A stretch of DNA of 64,000 nt. Origin: a bacterium. Lineage in GTDB: Bacteria; Desulfobacterota; Binatia; DP-6. Position 1 is the stretch's first letter, and every line of letters starts with the position of its first letter. This document shows positions 50,239-58,687 of the stretch, in pieces. The DNA lies in assembly GCA_026129405.1 (NCBI GenBank), contig JAHCID010000002.1, positions 496,001-560,000 of the forward strand. Reading direction: 5' to 3'. The position numbers and the translations under genes are program-made. Under the pieces are notes generated by a model. That model was given only the letters and a program-made list of their open reading frames with translations. It was not told the DNA's origin and did no database searches.

Positions 50239-52386
50239 TCAGTCGCCGGCGCGCAGCGCCTGCACGCGCTGCGCCGCGAGCGCGTCGCCCAGTACGCGCG
50301 CGCGCTCCCACGCGGCGAGCGCGTCGGCGCGCTGGCCGAGCGCCTCATAGGCGCGGGCGAGGCCGACGAAGCCGCGCGCATCCCCCGGCTCGAGCGCGCA
50401 CGCCCGCTCGAGATGCGGCAGCGCCTCGGCGGCGCGCCCCGCGAGCGTCAGCGCGCCGCCGAGGTTCACGAGGCCGCGCAGGCGGTCGGGCTCGGCGTCG
50501 ACGTAGGCGCGCAGCTGCGCGATGCCTGCGTCGAGCTGGCCGTCGTTCACGAGGTCGGTGCCCCAGGCGAGCAGGTAGTCGGGCGTCAGCTCGTTGCGGG
50601 CGCGGGCCAGCTCCAGCGCGCGCTGCGACAGCTCGAGCGCGGCGCGCTGGTGGAGGCGCGCGTTGGCGCGGTCGTGGACCGACATCGCCGTGCGCACCTG
50701 GGCCTGGTTGCGCAGGACGAGCGGGTCCTCCTTGCGCGCGAAGGCCCGTCGATAGAGGGCGTCCGCCTCGCGCAGCAGGGCGAGGGCCCGGGCCGGATCG
50801 CCGGCGGCCTCCGCGGCCCGCGTGCGCTGCGCGCCGAGCGAGTTGAGCACGAGGGGGCTCTCCGGTGCGACGGCATAGGCGCGCTCCCAGAGCGCCGTCG
50901 AGCTGGTCCAGAACGTCGCCTGGTGCCAGGTGAGGGCGGCGGAGCCGGCGACGAGCCCGGCGCCGAGGAGGGCGACCGCCGCGCCCTGCGTGCGCGCGAG
51001 CGCCGCGGCCCCGCCGGCGGCGAGCAGGACGAGCGGCATGGTCGCGAGATGCGCGTAGCGGTCGGCCACGAGCTGCGGCCCGCTCTGGACGAACCCCAGC
51101 ACCGGCGCGACCAGGACGGCGTAGGCGCATCCCGCGGCGAGCAGCGCCGGCGCGCGCCGGCGCAGCGCGACGGCCGCCCCGGCGAGGACGAGCACGGCGA
51201 GCGCCGGCAGGAGCCAGCGCGGCTCGGCGAGCGACATCGACGCCGGCAGCTCGTAGATCGGCAGCAGGTCGAGCGGCGCGAGCGTGCGCGCCGGGTAGTA
51301 CGCGAGCCCGTAGAACGCCTGCGCGACGCGGGCCCCGAGCGGGTGCGTGTCCCACGCCGGCATGACGCCGACGGTGCTCGCCTGCGCCCAGTGCGCGAGG
51401 CGCGCGAAGACCAGCGCCGGCACGACGAGCGGCAGCTTCTCCAGCACGAGCGCCGGCACGCGGGCCGTGCCGAAGCGGCGCAGGGGCCAGGCGTCGAGCA
51501 CGACGAGGAGCGCCGGCAGCACCATCCCCCAGGCCTTCGCCAGCAGCGACAGCACGAGGCAGCCCGCCGCGAGCACGAGCCATCCGCCGCGTCCGCTGCC
51601 GCGCCCCGCGAGGACGACCGACGCGGCCCACGCGGCGACGCCGAGCCCGAGGAGGGGGAGCGAGGCGACGCGCAGCGCCGCCGGCGCGGAGAGGTCGAGC
51701 CCGCCGAGCACGCCCGCGAGGGCGGCGAGCGTACAGGCGCCGAGCGCGAGCCCCGTGCGCCGCGACGGCGTGAACACCGTCGCGGGCGGCGCCCACGCGA
51801 GCCAGGCGTCGAGCGCCAGCAGGAAGAAGAGCGTCGAGAGGACGTCGCGGCGCTCGGTGAGCCACACGACCGACTCGACGCGCAGCGGATGCACGGCCCA
51901 CAGCGCCGCGGCGGCCGCCGCCGCGAGCGCACGCCGGGTCGGGTCGAGCGCGGGCAGCGTGACGGCGAAGAGGCGCCAGGCGAGCCAGAGGAAGGCGAGG
52001 GCGCCGAGCGCGTGCAGCACGACGTTGGTCGCGTGGTAGGCGCCGGCCTCCGGATACGCCGGTCCGGTGAGGCCGTGGAGGACGTAGTCGACCCCGAACG
52101 ACAGCCAGGTGAGCGGCTGGTAGTGTCCCATGTGGCCGGTCGCGGCCATCCAGCCGAGCTGCTCCGGCCCGAGGCCCCGCCAGCGATGGTTCAGCGTGAA
52201 GAGCTTGTCGTCGTCGAAGTCGAGGAACTCGGCCGAGAACGCAGGCAGGAAGGCCAGCAGGACGAGCGCGACGAGCCCGGCGCCGAGCACGCCGAGGAGC
52301 CCGAGCGGGACCGGCGCGGCGATCGGCGGGTCCGGCGGGCGCGGCGCCGCCGGCCGGGGTGCGCGGCGCGCCGTTCCTCGGGCCAT
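50239..52386 (-). CDS. TMTC-like membrane protein with TPR repeats
   Basis: The 715-residue protein has an N-terminal helix and about ten further membrane segments, with the signature HPLRVESVVWLTERRDVLST near residue 165-185, FLDFDDDKLFTLNHRW near 53 and YHATNVVLHALGALAFLWLAWRL. This is the pattern of O-mannosyltransferase-like TMTC proteins. The C-terminal 200 residues are TPR-like helical pairs (RALALLREADALYRRAF; AEALPHLERACALEPGDARG). In eukaryotes TMTC proteins O-mannosylate cadherins; in bacteria the role is undefined. The ATG at 52386 is chosen as the point where the membrane-proximal Pro/Arg-rich leader begins. Confidence 0.85.
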   Translation of the reverse strand: MARGTARRAPRPAAPRPPDPPIAAPVPLGLLGVLGAGLVALVLLAFLPAFSAEFLDFDDDKLFTLNHRWRGLGPEQLGWMAATGHMGHYQPLTWLSFGVDYVLHGLTGPAYPEAGAYHATNVVLHALGALAFLWLAWRLFAVTLPALDPTRRALAAAAAAALWAVHPLRVESVVWLTERRDVLSTLFFLLALDAWLAWAPPATVFTPSRRTGLALGACTLAALAGVLGGLDLSAPAALRVASLPLLGLGVAAWAASVVLAGRGSGRGGWLVLAAGCLVLSLLAKAWGMVLPALLVVLDAWPLRRFGTARVPALVLEKLPLVVPALVFARLAHWAQASTVGVMPAWDTHPLGARVAQAFYGLAYYPARTLAPLDLLPIYELPASMSLAEPRWLLPALAVLVLAGAAVALRRRAPALLAAGCAYAVLVAPVLGFVQSGPQLVADRYAHLATMPLVLLAAGGAAALARTQGAAVALLGAGLVAGSAALTWHQATFWTSSTALWERAYAVAPESPLVLNSLGAQRTRAAEAAGDPARALALLREADALYRRAFARKEDPLVLRNQAQVRTAMSVHDRANARLHQRAALELSQRALELARARNELTPDYLLAWGTDLVNDGQLDAGIAQLRAYVDAEPDRLRGLVNLGGALTLAGRAAEALPHLERACALEPGDARGFVGLARAYEALGQRADALAAWERARVLGDALAAQRVQALRAGD

Positions 52387-52437
52387 GATCTGCACGGGTT
52401 CACCCGCCGGACGGGCACGAGTCAATCGCGGCGGCCC

Positions 52438-52464
52438 TGTCGATTCCGCTCCGGGCCGTTCGTC
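52438..52464 (+). promoter_or_regulatory. candidate ECF42-type promoter of the DGPF-sigma operon
   Basis: TGTCGA at 52438-52443 is followed after 17 bases by CGTC at 52461-52464. This matches the -35 (TGTCGA) and -10 (CG[A/T]C) elements reported for ECF42 sigma factors in Streptomyces. It lies about 50 bases upstream of the DGPF start, directly ahead of an ECF42-like gene, so autoregulation is likely. Transcription would begin near 52471. Confidence 0.6.
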
Positions 52465-52515
52465 ACCGGGGCGGGGACGGGATCGTCCCACCACCCCGAG
52501 AAGGAGATCGACGTC

Positions 52516-52860
52516 ATGCTGTATGCCTTTCTGATCGCCAGCGACGAGCGCGGCGACGTATGGCCGGGACACCCCGGCTTCGAGGAGCTGGTCGCCGAGC
52601 ACCGGCGGTTCCGGGAGATGGTGGAGCGCATGGGCATCCTGCGCGGCAGCCATCGCCTGCGCCCGACGAGCACCGCCACCACCGTCCGTGTGCGCGACGG
52701 CAAGGTGCTGTGCACCGACGGGCCGTTCGCCGAGACGCACGAGCAGTTCGGCGGCCTCTATCTGCTCGACTGCCGCGACCTCGATCAGGCGCTCGAGCTG
52801 GCGGCGCAGATTCCCACCGCGCGCCGCGGCTCGATCGAGGTGCGCCCCGTGGTCGAGTGA
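52516..52860 (+). CDS. YCII-related / DGPF-domain protein
   Basis: The 114-residue protein has the family motif [21 protein letters not shown] near residue 72-92 and an N-terminal [14 protein letters not shown] strand. DGPF/YCII proteins have a ferredoxin-like fold and form the typical target gene next to ECF42 sigma factors. AAGGAG lies nine bases before the ATG. It is coupled by GTGA overlap to the sigma factor gene. Confidence 0.93.
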   Translation: MLYAFLIASDERGDVWPGHPGFEELVAEHRRFREMVERMGILRGSHRLRPTSTATTVRVRDGKVLCTDGPFAETHEQFGGLYLLDCRDLDQALELAAQIPTARRGSIEVRPVVE

Positions 52861-54137
52861 GCCCCCATCCCGAGCCCGCGGCCGCGGCGCAGGCGGCGCT
52901 CGAGCGTGCGCTGCGCGACCAGCCGGGTCGCCTGCTCGCGCTCCTGATCCGCGTCCTCGGCGACTTCGCCCTCGCCGAGGACGCGCTCCAGGACGCGGCG
53001 GCGCACGCGCTCGCGTCGTGGCCGCGCGACGGCGTGCCGGAGAACCCGCCGGGCTGGCTCGTGACGACGGCCCGCCGCCGCGCCATCGATCAGCTGCGCC
53101 GCGCGACGAGGTGGCAGCGCAAGCAGGCGGATCTCGCCGTGCTCGCCCGGCTCGACGCCGAGGAGGAGGCGCCCGTGGACGCTGCGATCCCCGACGAGCG
53201 CCTGCGGCTCGTGTTCACCTGCTGCCATCCCGCGCTGCCGCTCGAGGCCCGCGTCGCGCTCACGCTGCGTACGCTCTGCGGGCTGACGACCCCCGAGATC
53301 GCGCGCGCCTTCCTCACCAGCGAGCCGACCATGGCGCAGCGCCTCGTGCGCGCGCAGCGCAAGATCCGCGAGGCCGGCATCCCGTACCGCGTGCCGGATG
53401 CCGCCCAGCTGCCCGAGCGTCTGGGCGGCGTGCTCGCGGTCCTCTACCTCGTCTTCAACGAGGGCTATGCCGCGACGGCCGGCGACGCGCTCGTGCGCGC
53501 CGATCTCTGCGCCGAGGCGCTGCGCCTCGCCCGCCTCGTGTGTGCGCTCGTGCCCGACCAGCCGGAGGCCCTCGGCCTGCTCGCGCTGATGCTCTTCCAC
53601 GACGCGCGGCGGGCCGGCCGCACCGACGACGCCGGCATGCTCGTCCTGCTCGAGGAGCAGGACCGCACGCGCTGGAGCCGGCGCCAGATCGTCGAGGCGA
53701 ACCGCGTGCTGGAGGCGGCGATCGCGCTCGGCCCGCCCGGGCCCTACCAGCTCCAGGCGGCGATCGCCGGGCTGCACGCCAACGCGCCGACGGCGGCGGC
53801 GACCGACTGGAGCCACATCGCCGCCTGCTACGATCGGCTGCTCGAGCTGGCGCCGACCCCGGTCGTGGCCGTGAACCGCGCGGTGGCACACGCGATGGCC
53901 GACGGGCTCGACACGGGGCTCTGGCTCCTCGCCGAGGTCGAGGACATGGACGGCGTGCATCTCTATCACGCCGCGCGCGGCGAGCTGCTGCGGCGTCTCG
54001 GCCGTCGCGACGAAGCCGCCGCGGCCTGGCGCCGCGCGCTGGCGCTCGCGCGCAACGCCGCCGAGCGTGCCTTCTTCACGCGCCGGCTCGCGGAGGCGGA
54101 TGTCGATTCCGCGGACGGCGGTTCGACGTCTTCGTGA
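52857..54137 (+). CDS. ECF42-type extracytoplasmic function sigma factor with TPR-like extension
   Basis: The 426-residue protein has sigma region 2 ([30 protein letters not shown] near residue 24-53, [17 protein letters not shown]), a region 4 with [21 protein letters not shown] and [30 protein letters not shown] long helical extension follows ([28 protein letters not shown], then [22 protein letters not shown]), the TPR-like C-terminal domain of the ECF42 group. There is no anti-sigma factor gene; in this group the C-terminal extension controls activity. The GTG overlaps the DGPF stop. Confidence 0.93.
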   Translation: MSPHPEPAAAAQAALERALRDQPGRLLALLIRVLGDFALAEDALQDAAAHALASWPRDGVPENPPGWLVTTARRRAIDQLRRATRWQRKQADLAVLARLDAEEEAPVDAAIPDERLRLVFTCCHPALPLEARVALTLRTLCGLTTPEIARAFLTSEPTMAQRLVRAQRKIREAGIPYRVPDAAQLPERLGGVLAVLYLVFNEGYAATAGDALVRADLCAEALRLARLVCALVPDQPEALGLLALMLFHDARRAGRTDDAGMLVLLEEQDRTRWSRRQIVEANRVLEAAIALGPPGPYQLQAAIAGLHANAPTAAATDWSHIAACYDRLLELAPTPVVAVNRAVAHAMADGLDTGLWLLAEVEDMDGVHLYHAARGELLRRLGRRDEAAAAWRRALALARNAAERAFFTRRLAEADVDSADGGSTSS

Positions 54138-54152
54138 AAGGAGGACGTCGTC

Positions 54153-54773
54153 ATGATCGTCCATGGAAGCACCGCCTCCCCGTTCGTGCGCAAGGTCTGC
54201 ACGCTGCTCGCCGAGAAGGGCGTCCCCTACGAGCGGCGCGACCTCGTGCCGGTTCCGAAGACGCCCGCGCTGCTGGCCAAGCACCCGCTCGGCAAGATCC
54301 CGATCCTCGAGCTGGACGACGGCACCTACGTGCCCGACTCGTCCGTGATCGCACTGTACCTGGAGCGTATCCAGCCGGCGCCGGCGATGTATCCGGCCGA
54401 CGCCAAGGAGTACGCGCGCGCCCTGTTCCTCGAGGAGTACGCGGACACGCGCATCTTCGACGTCGCCGGCGGGCTCCTCGTCGAGCGCTTCGTGAAGCCG
54501 CGCCTCTTCGGCCAGCCCGCCGACGAGCGCCGCGTCGCCGCGATCCTCGCCGAGGAGCTGCCGGCGGTGTGCGACTGGCTCGAGCCCCAGGTCCACCCGG
54601 AGCGCGACACGCTGCTGCCCGCGTTCGGCATCGCCGACGCCGCGATCGATGCGCACCTCGGCGTCCTGCCCGTGGTCGGCGAGGGCGTCGACCCGCAGCG
54701 CTGGCCGCGTCTGGCGCGGTATCTCGACCGGCTGTGGGCACGCCCGTCGTTCCAGGCGACGGCGCCGGGGTGA
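54153..54773 (+). CDS. glutathione S-transferase-like protein
   Basis: The 206-residue protein has the thioredoxin-fold N-terminal domain (STASPFVRKVCTLLAEKGVPYE, LGKIPILELDDGTYVPDSSVI with the Asp-Ser that binds the gamma-glutamyl group) and a helical C-terminal domain (GIADAAIDAHLGVLP). A Ser in SPFVRK is the likely catalytic residue. AAAGGAGGACG precedes the ATG, and the gap to the ECF42 gene is 15 bases, so it is probably in the same operon and may belong to the ECF42 response to toxic compounds. Confidence 0.88.
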   Translation: MIVHGSTASPFVRKVCTLLAEKGVPYERRDLVPVPKTPALLAKHPLGKIPILELDDGTYVPDSSVIALYLERIQPAPAMYPADAKEYARALFLEEYADTRIFDVAGGLLVERFVKPRLFGQPADERRVAAILAEELPAVCDWLEPQVHPERDTLLPAFGIADAAIDAHLGVLPVVGEGVDPQRWPRLARYLDRLWARPSFQATAPG

Positions 54774-54991
54774 GCGGTGGGACGCGATCCGGGGCGCGGA
54801 GCGTCGCCTCTTCCCGCTGTCGTTTCGGCCCTCGTCGGCCGGGGCAGGAGCCGGAGGAGCCGGGCGACGACGTCGTCGCCAGGACCGATCCCGAGACGGA
54901 CGGGATCGAGAGAGCCGGCCTGCCGGAGTCTCGCGACCCGCCTTTCGCCGCGGGTTGCGACCTGCGACGTACACGGGTACCAGGGCGGGCT

Positions 54992-56188
54992 GTGTCGGCC
55001 CCCCCTCCGCTCCTGACGACCACGGACGAGCTGCAGGACTTCGCCGCGGAGGTCCGGAAGGCGGGGCGGCTGGCGATCGACACCGAGTTCGTCTGGGAGC
55101 GGACCTACCGGCCCACGCTCGGGGTCGTGCAGATCGCCACCGAGCAGGCCTGCGCCATCCTCGACGCCACCGTCCTGCCGAGCCTCGAGCCGCTGTTCCC
55201 CGTCCTGAAGGATCCGGACATCCCGGTCATCCTGCACGGCGGCGGACAGGACCTGGAGATCATGGCCCTGCTCATGGGCGAGCCCATGCGGGGAGTGATC
55301 GACACCCAGGTGGAGGCGGCTTTCCTCGGCTATGGGCTCCAGGTGGGCCTCTCGGTGCTGCTCGAGCGGGTGCTGAAGGTGCGCATCCGCAAGGACCAGA
55401 CGTACACCGACTGGACGCGGCGGCCGCTCAAGAAGGAGCAGCTCGAGTACGCGCGGGGCGACGTCATCCACCTCCTCGCCATGCACGACCGGCTGCGCGC
55501 CGACCTCGAGCGGCGCGGGCGGCTCGCCTGGGTGCACGAGGAGCTCGAGGACCTCGAGGACCCGAAACGCTGGCAGGCGCTGGGCGACGACGAGCGCTAC
55601 CGCACGGTGAAGGGCTGGCAGCGGCTCGACGCCGAGGAGCTGGCCGTCCTGCGCGCGCTCGCCGGGTGGCGCGAGAGCGGCGCGCGCCGGGCGAACATCC
55701 GCCCCAACTTCCTCGCCAACGACGTCGTGCTGGTCACCCTCGCCCAGCGCCCGCCGGCGACGATGGACGAGCTGCGCGGCGTGCGCGGCCTCTCCGGCGG
55801 CACCGTCGACCGCCACGGTCGTGCGATGCTGACCGCGATCAAGGAAGGGCAGGCGTCGCCGCCCGACACCTGGCCGCAGCCGCCGCCGCGCGTGCGGCGC
55901 TCGGCGCCGCCGAGCGGGCTCGTGGCGCTGCTGCGCGCCGCCGTCCAGGCCGCGGCCGACCGCGACGAGCTGGCGCCCGAGGTGATCGCCAGCGCCCGCG
56001 ACCTCGACGCGCTCGTCGCCGCCGCGACCGGCGGCAAGACCGAGGACGGCGAGGAGCCCGTGCTGCTCCAGGGGTGGCGCAAGCGGCTCGTCGGCGACAC
56101 CCTGCTCCAGATCGCGCGCGGCGAGATGACGATGCGCTACGACCCCAAGCGGCGCGAGGTCGTCGGCGAGGCTACGACGCGGGCGTGA
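54992..56188 (+). CDS. rnd: ribonuclease D-like 3'-5' exonuclease
   Basis: The 398-residue protein has a DEDDy exonuclease domain: IDTEFVWERTYRPTLGVVQIA (Asp30, Glu32), LHGGGQDLEIM (Asp) and LEYARGDVIHLL (Tyr and Asp). One HRDC domain follows (AEELAVLRALAGWRESGARR and GLSGGTVDRHG). RNase D trims 3' ends of tRNA and other small RNAs. The GTG start (VSAPPPLLTTTDELQDF) fits the beginning of the exonuclease domain; no clear ribosome binding site is seen. The 218-base gap upstream has no gene. Confidence 0.9.
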   Translation: MSAPPPLLTTTDELQDFAAEVRKAGRLAIDTEFVWERTYRPTLGVVQIATEQACAILDATVLPSLEPLFPVLKDPDIPVILHGGGQDLEIMALLMGEPMRGVIDTQVEAAFLGYGLQVGLSVLLERVLKVRIRKDQTYTDWTRRPLKKEQLEYARGDVIHLLAMHDRLRADLERRGRLAWVHEELEDLEDPKRWQALGDDERYRTVKGWQRLDAEELAVLRALAGWRESGARRANIRPNFLANDVVLVTLAQRPPATMDELRGVRGLSGGTVDRHGRAMLTAIKEGQASPPDTWPQPPPRVRRSAPPSGLVALLRAAVQAAADRDELAPEVIASARDLDALVAAATGGKTEDGEEPVLLQGWRKRLVGDTLLQIARGEMTMRYDPKRREVVGEATTRA

Positions 56189-56627
56189 TCTTGAGGATCA
56201 GCGTCTTGCCGGCCTGCACGCGCTCGGGGCGCGGCCGGAAGAAGCCGATCCACGAGATCCAGTACTTCTCGTCGTAGGCGGGCGCCATCTTCGCCGCCTG
56301 GGCGGGATCGGTGACGATCTCGGCGGTGCCCTCGAAGCCGGGGCCGTCCTTGGTTCCGACGTTCACGAACACCGGGCTGCCCTTGGCGATGCGCTTCGCC
56401 TTCCAGCTGCCGGGTGCGGTGGTGGTCCAGACGTTGGTCCCGTCCCAGGTGAACCACACCGGCGCCGCGTCGCTGCGCGTGCCGTCGGCCCGCTGCGTGG
56501 CGATGTAGACGTGCTTGTCGGTCTCGAGCGCCTTCACGACGTCGGGCGCGAGCGCCGCCGTCGCCAGCGCGACGCCGAGCAGCAGCCCCGAGATTCCGAT
56601 CCCCAGCACCGCGCGCGATCGTCCCAT
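56172..56627 (-). CDS. PNPOx-fold protein with N-terminal signal/anchor
   Basis: The 151-residue protein has the split beta-barrel pattern of pyridoxamine-phosphate-oxidase-like proteins (KHVYIATQRADGTRSDAAPVWFTWDG, NVWTTTAPGSWKAKRIAKG), which often bind FMN, F420 or haem. Unusually, an N-terminal hydrophobic segment (LGIGISGLLLGVALATAAL, about residues 8-26) looks like a signal peptide or anchor. F420-type members are favoured by the other F420 genes in the window, but this is an inference. It overlaps the convergent RNase D gene by 17 bases. Confidence 0.75.
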   Translation of the reverse strand: MGRSRAVLGIGISGLLLGVALATAALAPDVVKALETDKHVYIATQRADGTRSDAAPVWFTWDGTNVWTTTAPGSWKAKRIAKGSPVFVNVGTKDGPGFEGTAEIVTDPAQAAKMAPAYDEKYWISWIGFFRPRPERVQAGKTLILKITPAS

Positions 56628-56714
56628 GCGTCCTCCCGTCGAGGCCGTGCGGAGGGAGCGTCCCTCCGGAGCGCGTGGTGACAGGGCGCCCCGCGCGAGT
56701 CAACGCACGACGGA

Positions 56715-58535
56715 TCAGGCGGCGCGCCGCGGCCGCACCGCCGCGGGCAGCCGCACGGTGAAGCGCGTTCCGGCTCCGACCCCGCTCTCGACCTGGACCG
56801 TGCCGCCGAGCGCCTCGACGAAGCGCTTCACGATGTGCAGCCCGAGGCCCACGCCGCCGCCGCCCGCGCCCGGGACCTGGCGGAACATGTCGAACACGTA
56901 GGGCAGGGCGTCGGGCGGGATGCCGCAGCCCGAGTCGGCGACGGTGAACAGGAGGTCGCCGGCCGCGGTGGCCTCGGCGGTGAGCGTCACGTGGCCTTCG
57001 GCGGTGAACTTGAGGGCGTTGTGGACGAGGTTGCGCAGCGCGGCCTTCAGCTTCGCGCCGTCGGTCCACACGACGGGGAGATCGTCGGCGAGCTCGAAGC
57101 GGAGCACGACCTCGGGCCGGCGCCAGCTCTCCGGCAGCTGCTCGCGCAGCTCGGCGAGCAGGCCGGCGATCGGCGTGTCCGCGCATGCGAGGGGGAGCTG
57201 GCCCGCCTCGAGCCGATTCAGGTCGAGGATGGCGGTGATCATCTCGAGCAGGGTCAGCGCCTGGCGCTGCGTGCGGTCGAGGGCGCGGCGCTGCTCGGGC
57301 GCGAGGGTGCCGAGGCCGTCGTCGAGCAGCATCTCGACGTAGCCGAGAATGACGTTCAGCGGCGAGCGCAGCTCGTGCGAGATCGTGCCGACGAACTCGG
57401 ACTTGAGCCGGCTCGCGGCCCGCACCTGCTCGAGGAGGTCGGCGTTGTGCAGCACGATGGCGGCGTGCTCGGCGATGCCTCCGAGCAACCGCTCGGTCCA
57501 TTGCGGCGGCGGGTCCTTGCCCTCCCACCAGCCGACGGCGAGGAAGCCGATGAGGGCGTCCTCGCGTCGCAGGCCGGCGAGCAGCACGGTGCCGAGGGTG
57601 CGGCCGCCGAGGAACGGCGCGGGGACGCGTGCCGCCTCGTCGAGCCCGAGGGCGACGACCCGCTCGCCGGCCAGGCGTTCGAGCGCGCGCCACGAGCCGA
57701 AGGGGATCGGGATGCGGCCGAGCTCGACCGCCGGCACCTCGGGATCGCTCAAGGCGCCGACGCGGAAGCTCGTCCCGCCGGCCTCGATGACGAACGTCCC
57801 CGCCCAGTCCGCCGACAGATAGCCGCGCGCGGTGTCGTTCACGCGGCCGAGCAACGCCGGGGCTTCGAGGTCGGAGCCGAGCGAGCGCGCCACCGCGTTG
57901 AGGGCCGCCGCCGTGCGGGCTTCGAGCTCGAGGTCGCGGCGGTGCTGCTCGAGGACGCCCGCCAGGCGCGCGAGGTCGTCGTTCTTCCGGGCGAGGTGTC
58001 CGCCATAGAAGAAGGACTGCTGGGCGACGAGGAAGAAGAGGAAGGCGGGTCCGAGGAAGCCCGGGCTCAGCAGGTCGGCACTGTTCGCGGGCTGATCGAG
58101 CACGAAGAGGAGCGCGTGCGCCGCCGTCGCGGCCGCCGCCGTTCCCAGCCCGACGGGCACCGAGATGAGGCTCGCCGGGACGATCACGAGGACGAACATC
58201 GGGCGCAGGACGAGGCTGGCGACGCCGCTCGTCGACGCCCACAGCCCGACCGTGACGCCGGCCAGATCGATCGCCGTCTGCGCGACGAAGAAGGCCATGG
58301 AGCCCTGCGTCCGCGCCGGCGCATGCAGCCCCGCCAGCGAGAAGAGCGCGAGGGTCGCGCAGACCGCCAGGGCGGGCGCGAGCCGGACCTGGTCGATGCC
58401 GAGCGCGTGCGTGACCAGGACGAACGCGGCGATCGCGCCGACGACGCGCAGCCGGCTACGGTTGAGCCACGCGTTGAAGACGGCGAGGTCGCCGGCACCG
58501 TGGCCGGCCCGGCGCTCCACGGCGGGGCCCTGCAT
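56715..58535 (-). CDS. membrane sensor histidine kinase with GAF domain
   Basis: The 606-residue kinase has an N-terminal membrane block of about six helices (residues 25-180), a GAF domain (about 200-345: GYLSADWAGTFVIEAGG, FLAVGWWEGKD) and the phosphoacceptor helix TISHELRSPLNVILGY near 375. The ATPase domain has NLVHNALKFTAEG, DSGCGIPPDALPYVFDMF and GVGLGLHIVKRF. No response regulator is adjacent, so it is an orphan kinase. The ATG at 58535 is chosen because upstream residues are low-complexity. Confidence 0.9.
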   Translation of the reverse strand: MQGPAVERRAGHGAGDLAVFNAWLNRSRLRVVGAIAAFVLVTHALGIDQVRLAPALAVCATLALFSLAGLHAPARTQGSMAFFVAQTAIDLAGVTVGLWASTSGVASLVLRPMFVLVIVPASLISVPVGLGTAAAATAAHALLFVLDQPANSADLLSPGFLGPAFLFFLVAQQSFFYGGHLARKNDDLARLAGVLEQHRRDLELEARTAAALNAVARSLGSDLEAPALLGRVNDTARGYLSADWAGTFVIEAGGTSFRVGALSDPEVPAVELGRIPIPFGSWRALERLAGERVVALGLDEAARVPAPFLGGRTLGTVLLAGLRREDALIGFLAVGWWEGKDPPPQWTERLLGGIAEHAAIVLHNADLLEQVRAASRLKSEFVGTISHELRSPLNVILGYVEMLLDDGLGTLAPEQRRALDRTQRQALTLLEMITAILDLNRLEAGQLPLACADTPIAGLLAELREQLPESWRRPEVVLRFELADDLPVVWTDGAKLKAALRNLVHNALKFTAEGHVTLTAEATAAGDLLFTVADSGCGIPPDALPYVFDMFRQVPGAGGGGVGLGLHIVKRFVEALGGTVQVESGVGAGTRFTVRLPAAVRPRRAA

Positions 58536-58687
58536 CGAAAGGCGGACAGCAAGGGTGGTGCCACGGGGCACGCGCGCCGCCGCGGCCTCCGTCGGGCCCC
58601 GGGGCGCCGAAAAGCTGACGCTCACGCCCCCCGTTGACGGGGCCCGCGCAAGCTGACCTCCCCGACGGAGCGTGCTATGCGTCGGGT

